A stretch of DNA of 12,284 nt from an uncultured bacterium. Lineage in GTDB: Bacteria; Patescibacteriota; Minisyncoccia; Phycocordibacterales; UBA9973. Shown here piece after piece: positions 4,783 through 11,752 of this stretch (within the stretch, counting starts at the first letter, position 1; every line of letters begins with the position of its first letter). A program made the position numbers and the translations under genes. The DNA is taken from contig CAIQBF010000077.1 of the NCBI GenBank assembly GCA_903869975.1, positions 1 to 12,284 on the forward strand, given 5' to 3'. The notes below the pieces were generated by a model that was given only the letters and a program-made list of their open reading frames with translations, was not told where the DNA came from and ran no database searches.

Positions 4783-7700
4783 ATGAGTTCTAAATTCGTC
4801 CATCTCCATACCCACTCACACTATTCCCTGCTCGACGGTCTCACCAAGCTCGAAGACATGGTGGACATCGCAAAAAAGAATGGGCAAACAGCGATCGCGC
4901 TCACCGACCATGGAAACATGTACGGAGCAATCGAATTCTATAAGATCGCGAGAAAAGCCGGAATTAAGCCCATCATCGGCGTCGAAGCCTATCTGACCGC
5001 CGGCTCACGCAAAGAAAAATCTGCCGAGACCGGACAGAAGCGCTACTACCACCTCATCCTTCTCGCAAAAAACCATAAGGGATATAAGAACCTGATCCGA
5101 CTCGTTACCATCGCCAACCTCGAAGGCTATTACTACAAGCCACGCATGGACAAGGAAATTCTGCGCGAATTCCACGAAGGAATCATCGCTCTCTCTGCCT
5201 GTCTCGGAGGCGAGCTTTCACAAGCAGTGCTCGCCAACGATATGGACAAAGCCGACGTACTCGTGCGCGAATACCAGGACATTTTCGGCAAGGAGAACTA
5301 CTTCATCGAAGTCCAGTCGCACCCACATGTCGAGAACGACAAGATTGTCCGTGAACGGCTCATTGAACTCGCCAAGAAACATGGTGTTACAGTGGTCGCA
5401 ACGCAAGACTCGCACTATCCATGCCGTGAAGACCACATGGCGCATAATACGCTCCTCGCTATCAATACGCAGGGCGACGGACAGACAGGGAAATTCGAAT
5501 TCCCCGACGACGACTTCTCGCTTATCGACGAAAAAACCGCACTCGAATATTTCTCAGATATTCCTGAGGCAGTAGGAAATACAAGTATTGTCGCGGATAT
5601 GTGCGAAGACTACGAAATCGAACTTGGTGTCGCGTACTTCCCAGACTTCCCTCTCCCTGAAGGTGTAACCGCCGACGCAAAACTCCGAGAACTTTCCTAT
5701 GAGGGATTCCCATTCCGCGATCTCGAACAAACAAAACCGTATCTCGATCGTCTCGAATATGAGCTCGACGTGATCAAGAAAAAAGGCTACGCCGGGTACT
5801 TCCTTGTGGTAGGAGACCTTTTGAAATTTGCGCGTGAGAACGGTATCCTTACCAATATTCGAGGATCGGTTGCGGGATCGCTCACGACCTATCTCATTGG
5901 TATTACAAACGTCGATCCACTCACGTACAAACTCCCTTTCGAGCGCTTCCTCAACCCCGAGCGTCCCTCGCTTCCCGATATCGATATGGACTATGCCGAT
6001 AACCGTCGCGGTGAAATGATCGAATACGCAAAGCGCCGCTATGGCGCAGATCGCGTAGCGCAGATCGGTACATTCGGTACGATGATGGCAAAAGGTTCAG
6101 TACGCGATGTCGCGCGAAGTCTCGGCTATCCGTACGCCGTCGGCGACAAAATTTCAAGCCTCATCCCAATGGGCTCACAAGGTTTCCCTATGACCATCAA
6201 GCATGCGATGGAACTTATTCCCGAACTTGCAAACGAATACAAAAAAGATTCCGACACAAAGCGCATCATCGATCTTGCACTCAAACTTGAAGGCTGTGTC
6301 CGCCACGTATCAGTGCATGCGGCTGGTGTCGTGATCGCGCCAAAACCGCTCTATGAATTTTCACCGGTACAATTCGACCCGAAAGGCGGATCAATCATCA
6401 CACAATATGACATGCACTACATCGAAGATGTGGGTCTGCCAAAATTCGACTTCCTCGGTATTCGCAACCTCGCAATCCTAGCCGACGCCGTACGTCTCGT
6501 AAAAGAATTACGTGGCGTGGACGTAAACTTAGACAAAGTACCTCTTGAAGATCCACGCACCTTTGAAATTCTCGCGAAAGGAGAAACTATGGGGCTATTC
6601 CAACTCAACGGTTCTGGAATGACGGCGTACCTCAAACAGCTCAAGCCAACAACGATCCATGATATCAATGCCATGGTCGCCCTCTATCGTCCAGGACCGA
6701 TGGAAATGATTCCCGAGTATATTGCACGTAAAGAAAATCCATCACTCGTGCGATATCTCGATCCGCGCATGCGCGACATCCTCGATCAGTCATACGGAGT
6801 GATCACCTACCAGGACGACGTCATGATGATCGCCATCAAGCTCGCTGGATATTCATGGCTCGAAGCCGACAAGCTTCGTAAAGCCATGGGAAAGAAAATC
6901 CCTGCGGAAATGGAAGCACAAAAAAAACACTTGCTTGATGGATTCGTCGAACATGGACTATCTGAAGCAAAGGCTCAGCAGCTCTGGGGGCTCATCGAAC
7001 CTTTTGCTGCGTATGGATTCAACAAGGCGCACGCTGCCTCATATGGTCGCGTGGCCTACCAAACGGCATACATGAAGGCAAACTTCCCCGTCGAATACCT
7101 CTGTGCAATTCTGACGGCCGAATCAGGCGACACGGAAAAAGTCGCTGAAATTATCAACGAGGCCGTCAAAATGGGCATCACGGTATTGCCTCCGGAAATT
7201 AATTCGAGCTTTGCAGACTTCACGGTCGTAAACAATTCCAATACCCCAGGCGAAGGTATTATCCGCTTCGGCCTCTATACGATCAAAAACTTCGGCGCAG
7301 ATATCGCGAACGCCATCATCGAAGAGAAGAAATTCCGCGGTCCGTTCAAAAACATTACGGAGTTCCTCGACCGCATCACCCACAAGAACCTCAACAAGAA
7401 ATCCATGGAAGCTCTCGTAAAGAGTGGTGCATTCGACAATTTCGGCGAACGCGGACAGCTCCTCGCAAATATGGAGATCATGCTCGAGTACAACAAGCAA
7501 CGACAAAACATCGGATCACAGGTATCGCTCTTCGGAGATATGCCAAGCGAATCACTTGAACTCGGACTCCAGCCAGCAGCAGAAGCGACCCAGATCGAAA
7601 AGCTCAAATGGGAAAAAGAGCTCCTCGGCCTCTATGTCAGCGGACATCCGCTTGACCGCGTCCGAGACCGAATCGAAAAGAGCGGCATGACCATCAAAAA

Positions 7701-7968
7701 AATCCGCGAAGAAACAAAAGCCGGCTTCCCTGTCACGTTCGCCTGTATTGTCGAAGAAGTAAAAATTATCTTCACCAAGAAGAACGAGCAGATGGCGTTT
7801 ATCAAAGTCGGCGACCTTACGAGCTCTATCGAAGGAGTGCTTTTCACCAAGCCATTTGCCGAACTCCAAGGCATCCTCACGGTCGATGCTGTCGTCGCAG
7901 TACAAGCTCGAGTCAGCGAACGCAACGGAGAAAAAAGCATTCTTATCGAAAAAGCTAAGGCTGTATAA
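4783..7968 (+). CDS. dnaE: DNA polymerase III alpha subunit (DnaE, PHP domain intact)
   Basis: This is the replicative C-family polymerase, 1061 aa. An N-terminal PHP domain (about 4-215) keeps H9, H11, D18, H43, E68, H90, C140, D209 and H211. By motif comparison these are the nine metal ligands of proofreading-competent DnaE1 proteins, unlike the degenerate E. coli PHP. The palm carries PDIDMDYADN with D401 and D403, plus D556 in KFDFLGIRN, matching the catalytic triad. IRGSVAGS (359-366) replaces the usual GRGSAAGS. The conserved FNKAHAASYGRVAYQ and LKWEKELLGLYVSGHPL blocks follow, then an OB fold (about 980-1061). The protein stops right after the OB fold, so the C-terminal tau-binding region of E. 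coli DnaE (1160 aa) is missing. ATG 4783 is the family start. It is probably leaderless, and a perfect palindromic terminator follows the TAA. Confidence 0.97.
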   Translation: MSSKFVHLHTHSHYSLLDGLTKLEDMVDIAKKNGQTAIALTDHGNMYGAIEFYKIARKAGIKPIIGVEAYLTAGSRKEKSAETGQKRYYHLILLAKNHKGYKNLIRLVTIANLEGYYYKPRMDKEILREFHEGIIALSACLGGELSQAVLANDMDKADVLVREYQDIFGKENYFIEVQSHPHVENDKIVRERLIELAKKHGVTVVATQDSHYPCREDHMAHNTLLAINTQGDGQTGKFEFPDDDFSLIDEKTALEYFSDIPEAVGNTSIVADMCEDYEIELGVAYFPDFPLPEGVTADAKLRELSYEGFPFRDLEQTKPYLDRLEYELDVIKKKGYAGYFLVVGDLLKFARENGILTNIRGSVAGSLTTYLIGITNVDPLTYKLPFERFLNPERPSLPDIDMDYADNRRGEMIEYAKRRYGADRVAQIGTFGTMMAKGSVRDVARSLGYPYAVGDKISSLIPMGSQGFPMTIKHAMELIPELANEYKKDSDTKRIIDLALKLEGCVRHVSVHAAGVVIAPKPLYEFSPVQFDPKGGSIITQYDMHYIEDVGLPKFDFLGIRNLAILADAVRLVKELRGVDVNLDKVPLEDPRTFEILAKGETMGLFQLNGSGMTAYLKQLKPTTIHDINAMVALYRPGPMEMIPEYIARKENPSLVRYLDPRMRDILDQSYGVITYQDDVMMIAIKLAGYSWLEADKLRKAMGKKIPAEMEAQKKHLLDGFVEHGLSEAKAQQLWGLIEPFAAYGFNKAHAASYGRVAYQTAYMKANFPVEYLCAILTAESGDTEKVAEIINEAVKMGITVLPPEINSSFADFTVVNNSNTPGEGIIRFGLYTIKNFGADIANAIIEEKKFRGPFKNITEFLDRITHKNLNKKSMEALVKSGAFDNFGERGQLLANMEIMLEYNKQRQNIGSQVSLFGDMPSESLELGLQPAAEATQIEKLKWEKELLGLYVSGHPLDRVRDRIEKSGMTIKKIREETKAGFPVTFACIVEEVKIIFTKKNEQMAFIKVGDLTSSIEGVLFTKPFAELQGILTVDAVVAVQARVSERNGEKSILIEKAKAV

Positions 7969-7972
7969 AATA

Positions 7973-8000
7973 AAAACAAGCTTTATATAAAGCTTGTTTT
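7973..8000. terminator. Bidirectional terminator between dnaE and the 139-aa gene
   Basis: A perfect 28-bp palindrome with 14-nt arms. The core CAAGCTTTA pairs with TAAAGCTTG, with A runs on the left and T runs on the right, giving U-tracts in both directions (GTTTTAAA on plus, GTTTTTATTTTA on minus). It begins 4 nt after the dnaE stop and lies 18 nt from the stop of the convergent gene. Confidence 0.85.
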
Positions 8001-8018
8001 AAATGCATAGACTATCGC

Positions 8019-8438
8019 TTAGACAGAGAGCGCGTCTTTTTCGTTTTGGTCTAAAAGGAAGGTTAGACTTTCGAGCTGGCGCTCACTCACCCACTGAAAG
8101 TAGGCATTATATATATCCATTCTTTCAACTTTTGAGATTTTTGGAAGCATCCCCAAAAACTCAAATATTTTAAAATGAATTTCCCCAATTGGGGCTTGAG
8201 AATTTCTTCCCAAATCCACAATCAGAGATATGAGCTCTCTCCGGTCAGGAAACAGATACTCTTCCGTAAATCTTTTAAAGAGGGAGTATTGTTCATTATG
8301 CGGAGCACGACAAACAGCCTCTATTGCCATAGCCCGACGATCTCGCACTTTTTTTTGCGGGTCGGAAACGGTGCGTGGACGATACACCATTCCAATGAAC
8401 ACGAAACTCAGGTTCCTAAAGAAAGAAATTGCTACCAT
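8019..8438 (-). CDS. Hypothetical protein, 139 aa
   Basis: I do not recognise a family. The first 19 residues (MVAISFFRNLSFVFIGMVY) are hydrophobic, possibly a weak membrane anchor or an over-long start; M17 at 8390 is an alternative. The rest is charged and looks mostly helical, with clusters such as VRDRRAMAIEAVCR and EQYSLFKRFTEEYLF and no Cys or His metal motif. I prefer ATG 8438 because a promoter (TTGCCA, 16 nt, TATAGT) ends 17 nt upstream and this is the first start after it. No Shine-Dalgarno site is visible. By eye it is more A+T-rich than dnaE and thrS and uses fewer C-ending codons, which may mean a fast-evolving or acquired gene. It is divergent from thrS and convergent with dnaE, so it seems to be monocistronic. 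Confidence 0.75.
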   Translation of the reverse strand: MVAISFFRNLSFVFIGMVYRPRTVSDPQKKVRDRRAMAIEAVCRAPHNEQYSLFKRFTEEYLFPDRRELISLIVDLGRNSQAPIGEIHFKIFEFLGMLPKISKVERMDIYNAYFQWVSERQLESLTFLLDQNEKDALSV

Positions 8439-8455
8439 AAAATTAATTTTGACTA

Positions 8456-8483
8456 ACTATACCCCTCTTTTTTAAAATGGCAA
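8456..8483 (-). promoter_or_regulatory. Promoter of the 139-aa gene
   Basis: On the minus strand TTGCCA (8483-8478), 16 nt, then TATAGT (8461-8456, 5 of 6 matches). The predicted start near 8449 leaves about 11 nt of leader before ATG 8438. Confidence 0.6.
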
Positions 8484-8516
8484 CTCACCGAAAAAGCCTT
8501 TTGCGAAACGTCGCGC

Positions 8517-8526
8517 TATGCTAGGA
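8517..8526 (+). promoter_or_regulatory. thrS -10 candidate and AGGA ribosome-binding site
   Basis: TATGCT (8517-8522) runs straight into AGGA (8523-8526), 7 nt before ATG 8534. AGGA at that spacing is the best Shine-Dalgarno match of the window. If TATGCT is the real -10, transcription would start near 8529 and the AGGA would not be transcribed, so only one of the two readings can hold. No convincing -35 is seen. Confidence 0.4.
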
Positions 8527-8533
8527 TTCGAGT

Positions 8534-10282
8534 ATGAACCAAGAACACCTCGCCCATGCCCGCCATACGCTTGCCCACCTTTTGGCGGCGGCCGCAAAAG
8601 ACCAGTATCCAAACGCCAAACTGACGCTCGGACCGGCCATAGACAATGGCTTCTACTACGATATCGATTTCGGCGAGGATAAAATCACCGACGAGAATCT
8701 CAAAGACCTCCAGAAATTCATGCGGAAGAACCTTTCCAAATGGGTCGAATTCACGCACCGCGAGGTGTCGGCGGACGAGGCTCGCACGGTGTTCGCAGGC
8801 AATGAATACAAGCTCGAACTTATCGAAGAAATCGTGGGTCGTGGCGAGACAATCACACTCTACGCATGCGGGGGGTTTGAAGATCTCTGCCGCGGCGGAC
8901 ATGCGGAAAATCCAGCGAAAGAAATCCCGTCTGACTCATTCAAGCTCGATCGCGTAGCCGGCGCATACTGGCGTGGTGACGAGAAGAACAAAATGCTCAC
9001 GCGTATTTACGGACTCGCATTCGCGACAGCAGAAGAACTCGACGCATACATCACACAGATAGAGGAAGCCAAAAAACGCGACCACCGCAAGCTCGGAAAA
9101 GAGCTCGGCCTCTTCGTGTTTTCCGAACTCGTCGGCCCAGGACTCCCCCTCTGGACCCCACGAGGCACCCTCATCCGCGAGGCGCTCAACGACTACGTCT
9201 GGAGCCTCCGCAAAGAGCGCGGGTATGAAAAAGTCACCATCCCCCACATCACAAAAAAAGAGCTCTACGAAACGAGCGGCCACTGGGCAAAATATGCGGA
9301 CGACCTTTTCAAAATCCATACGCGCGAAGATCACCTCTTTGCGATGAAGCCAATGAACTGCCCGCACCACACGCAGATCTTCGATTCAGAACCTCGAAGC
9401 TACCGCGACATGCCCCAGCGTTACGCTGAAACCACTATGGTCTACCGTGACGAGCAGTCAGGCGAACTTTCTGGACTCTCACGAGTACTTTCCATCACAC
9501 AAGATGACGCCCACGTATTCTGTCGCGAAGTTCAGATTGAAACCGAGGCTATGGCCATCTGGGATATCATCGAGAAGTTCTATCGTACATTCGGATTTGA
9601 TCTTCAAGTTCGCTTCAGCCGCCATGACCCAGCTACACCTGAGAAGTATCTCGGTAGCCCAGAGTCTTGGGCGAAAGCAGAAGGAGCTCTCCAAAAACTC
9701 ATGGAGCAGAAAGGTGTTACGTGGATCGACGGTATCGGAGAAGCTGCATTCTACGGACCAAAAATAGACTTCATCTCTCGTGACTCAATCGGCCGAGTCC
9801 TCCAAGTTGCGACGATTCAGCTCGACTTCAACCAGCCCAAAAACTTCAAACTCTTCTGCACAAACGAAAAAGGAGAGAAGGAGCAAGTCGTCATGATCCA
9901 TGCCGCAATCATGGGATCTATCGAACGCTTCATGAGTACGCTCATAGAACACCTCGCCGGGAACTTCCCTGTCTGGCTCTCGCCGACACAGGTCACGATC
10001 GTGCCGATCACCGATGTGCACGAGGAATACGCAGCCAAGGTCTACACCCTTTTGAAAGCAAAAGACATCCGCGTCCATCTCGATATCGGCAAAGACTCAA
10101 TGGGTAAACGCATCCGCAATGCGAAGAATATGAAAGTGCCATACGTTGTCGTAATTGGAGACAAGGAGCGAGATTCGTCAGTGCTTACAGTTGAAACTCG
10201 TGGTGAAAAAATAGAAAATATCTCACCGGAAGATTTCGCTGCTCGTATTGAAAAGGAGGTTGTCGAAAAAACGTTAAACTAG
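8534..10282 (+). CDS. thrS: Threonyl-tRNA synthetase, TGS-less
   Basis: This class II synthetase charges tRNA-Thr; it has 582 aa against 642 in E. coli. It begins directly at the N2 editing domain, with the zinc-type motifs HTLAH (H11, H15) and CRGGH (C119, H123) that clear mischarged Ser. The TGS domain is absent. The catalytic domain shows MKPMNCPHH, motif 2 (ETTMVYRDEQSGELSGLSRV) and QDDAH. C276, H327 and H456 match the active-site zinc ligands C334, H385 and H511 of E. coli. MIHAAIMGSIERF is motif 3, with Ala where Arg is usual after the His. The anticodon-binding domain spans about 478-578. ATG 8534 is preceded by AGGA and fits TGS-less relatives. The TAG stop overlaps the first bases of a long inverted repeat. 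Confidence 0.97.
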   Translation: MNQEHLAHARHTLAHLLAAAAKDQYPNAKLTLGPAIDNGFYYDIDFGEDKITDENLKDLQKFMRKNLSKWVEFTHREVSADEARTVFAGNEYKLELIEEIVGRGETITLYACGGFEDLCRGGHAENPAKEIPSDSFKLDRVAGAYWRGDEKNKMLTRIYGLAFATAEELDAYITQIEEAKKRDHRKLGKELGLFVFSELVGPGLPLWTPRGTLIREALNDYVWSLRKERGYEKVTIPHITKKELYETSGHWAKYADDLFKIHTREDHLFAMKPMNCPHHTQIFDSEPRSYRDMPQRYAETTMVYRDEQSGELSGLSRVLSITQDDAHVFCREVQIETEAMAIWDIIEKFYRTFGFDLQVRFSRHDPATPEKYLGSPESWAKAEGALQKLMEQKGVTWIDGIGEAAFYGPKIDFISRDSIGRVLQVATIQLDFNQPKNFKLFCTNEKGEKEQVVMIHAAIMGSIERFMSTLIEHLAGNFPVWLSPTQVTIVPITDVHEEYAAKVYTLLKAKDIRVHLDIGKDSMGKRIRNAKNMKVPYVVVIGDKERDSSVLTVETRGEKIENISPEDFAARIEKEVVEKTLN

Positions 10283-10368
10283 CAAACTACCATAAAATAC
10301 CGGACGAAATTTTCCACGCAGCGAAGACTGGGAAGAAAATTTCGTCCGGTATTTTATTGTAGTTTGCT
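10281..10368. terminator. Long inverted repeat, probable bidirectional terminator of thrS and rdgB
   Basis: Arms 10281-10314 and 10335-10368 (34 nt each) are complementary except for one pair (10291/10358), around a 20-nt loop. The core is ACCGGACGAAATTTTC with its complement. A-rich and T-rich arm ends give U-tracts in both directions. The left arm starts inside the thrS stop codon, and the right arm covers the last four sense codons and the stop of the convergent gene. It is far longer than a terminator needs to be. It could be a family of dispersed repeats, which one window cannot show. Confidence 0.75.
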
Positions 10369-10899
10369 CAGCAAATCTTTGATCGCAAGTCCTCGATGCG
10401 AAAACTCGTTTTTCTCTTCCGGAGAGTACTCTTGCATGCGCTTCGGCATTCCGTCCGCCTGCACGCACACATCGAAATGCATAATACCCTCTTCCCCTGG
10501 CAATGCCGGCACAATACACCCTGAGATGCTGCCTTCCGCTAGAATCGTCTCAGTACGCCCCATGGCGATACCAAGCCTACACACAGCACGCATACGCTCA
10601 CCCGAAAAACGCTGCCCGAGTTCATACGGATGCACATGCTCAAGAAAATCCTTCATATACGGCCCCGGGAAACCATTCCACATGTCGAAGGATACCGAGA
10701 CATCATCTACAAGTACTGGCATCTGGAACGCCTCATATGCAGCCGCAAGCTTATGCGCGAGGATCTCCTCAGCGGTACCTTGTATTTCGTGATACCCTTT
10801 GATCTCTTTTTGTTCGCAATCAAAATGCCCTCCGAGCGCGAGCGATAGCTCGCGGAATTTCATTGCATTGCCCGTGACGATAGCAAGTTTGGATTTCAT
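10354..10899 (-). CDS. rdgB: RdgB/HAM1-type non-canonical NTP pyrophosphatase
   Basis: The HAM1/RdgB family hydrolyses dITP, ITP and XTP to monophosphates and so keeps deaminated purines out of DNA and RNA. At 181 aa the length is slightly short (E. coli 197). The N-terminal nucleotide motif is VTGNAMKFRE with T9, N11, K14 and E17. The catalytic region LVDDVSVSFDMWNGFPGPY has D65-D66 where EDT/EDS is usual. The C-terminal SHRGLAIKDLL carries the SHR purine-pocket motif (167-169). I chose ATG 10899 because the family begins at this point and an extended -10 (TGCTGTAAT) ends 6 nt before it. A GTG at 10917 would add six unconserved residues. The gene lies 36 nt after the 269-aa gene. Its last codons are part of the inverted repeat shared with thrS. 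The exact substrate is inferred from the family. Confidence 0.88.
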   Translation of the reverse strand: MKSKLAIVTGNAMKFRELSLALGGHFDCEQKEIKGYHEIQGTAEEILAHKLAAAYEAFQMPVLVDDVSVSFDMWNGFPGPYMKDFLEHVHPYELGQRFSGERMRAVCRLGIAMGRTETILAEGSISGCIVPALPGEEGIMHFDVCVQADGMPKRMQEYSPEEKNEFSHRGLAIKDLLSKLQ

Positions 10900-10905
10900 A
10901 TTTAG

Positions 10906-10914
10906 ATTACAGCA
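10906..10914 (-). promoter_or_regulatory. Putative rdgB extended -10
   Basis: The minus strand reads TGC then TGTAAT (5 of 6 matches to TATAAT), ending 6 nt before ATG 10899, the same geometry as at rnhB. It predicts a leaderless transcript independent of gyrB read-through. No -35 is evident. Confidence 0.4.
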
Positions 10915-10935
10915 CACCTCAGCTCACTTTCCCTT

Positions 10936-11745
10936 TTATTTATACAAGACTTCAGCAAAATACTGGCCGCCTTGTTCTCGAAGCACTACTTTTACATTAT
11001 ACAGAATCGTATTACTCTCGCCTTCGGAAATTTGCACTGTTTTACTGTGAGTGCGAGTATTCTCCGCACCCAAATCAGTGGTTTCATTTTTTGAATCTGT
11101 AACGACAGTGATCGCAGAGCTCTCAAAGCCAGCAGCTCCAGAGACCGCATTGATGATAGCTTCCTCGGGAGAACCACCTGATCCGGAGTATGAGCGAGCC
11201 TCTTCTTTTGACTCGTTACTTGCGGGTAGCATTGATGGCTTGATCGCAGAATAAAAATTCGCAAATTCATTGGTTGTCACAATCCCGTTTTCATACCCGT
11301 TCTCCATGACCATGACTGCGTACTTTTGAGTTTCTACATCGCCTAAATCAAGAGTATCTCCGATAACAGGCCGAGCAAGGCCGTCAGCCGAGACGGTACT
11401 GTTCCCTCGGTATTCTTTGCCGTAGAATCCAGTGCTATTTTCTACCATAAAATACCCCGCACGAAGATTGTTTGTTTTATATTCAGAAAAAAGAGTATCT
11501 GTCACGGATTTACCGCTCGTTTCTCCGCTGAGAATTTTATGCATCTCGTTTTGCAAGCGCGGCAAATCCGCTTGCGCTTGGGCAATTTCAAAAGCACCGA
11601 GCGAGAGTGTCAGAACCGCGGCGACTTTTGCACCATGAAACCGTTCCTGCAAAAAATCTTTTGCTTTCGTAAAAATTCCACGAGCTTGCGCCAGCGATGG
11701 ATGTTCTTTTTCTGCTATTTTCTCCGGGGCTTTGAATCCTTCCAT
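10936..11745 (-). CDS. Hypothetical exported or membrane-anchored protein, 269 aa
   Basis: No family is recognised. From ATG 11745 the protein has a charged 37-residue N-terminus, a hydrophobic stretch at about 39-56 (AKVAAVLTLSLGAFEIAQA) and AQA at 55-57, a possible signal-peptidase site. The rest would then lie outside the membrane or be anchored to it. The outer part mixes polar and beta-like stretches, has a Ser/Gly-rich segment near SYSGSGGSPEEAI, and ends with an apparent beta-strand pair (SNTILYNVKVVLREQGG then FAEVLYK). There are no Cys motifs. The open frame extends back to 11865, but the extra 40 residues overlap gyrB and look like its shadow. The start lies 7 nt after the gyrB stop without a Shine-Dalgarno site, so translation is probably coupled to gyrB and the pair co-transcribed. 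rdgB follows 36 nt later. Confidence 0.8.
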   Translation of the reverse strand: MEGFKAPEKIAEKEHPSLAQARGIFTKAKDFLQERFHGAKVAAVLTLSLGAFEIAQAQADLPRLQNEMHKILSGETSGKSVTDTLFSEYKTNNLRAGYFMVENSTGFYGKEYRGNSTVSADGLARPVIGDTLDLGDVETQKYAVMVMENGYENGIVTTNEFANFYSAIKPSMLPASNESKEEARSYSGSGGSPEEAIINAVSGAAGFESSAITVVTDSKNETTDLGAENTRTHSKTVQISEGESNTILYNVKVVLREQGGQYFAEVLYK

Positions 11746-11752
11746 TATAGAG

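Noticed and set aside
7552..7905. 117-codon minus-strand frame inside dnaE, and similar long antisense frames in thrS (8936-9370)
   Set aside because: They are mirror images of strongly coding plus-strand genes, with Asp/Glu/Phe-rich antisense composition and no own promoter.
10281..10368. Inverted repeat as a transposon end, integron attC site or CRISPR repeat
   Set aside because: It is a single copy with no transposase, integrase or spacer array nearby. Position between two convergent genes fits termination.
10364..10792. 142-codon plus-strand frame opposite rdgB
   Set aside because: It is the shadow of a gene with clear HAM1 motifs. The Ser/Pro/Cys-rich product resembles nothing.
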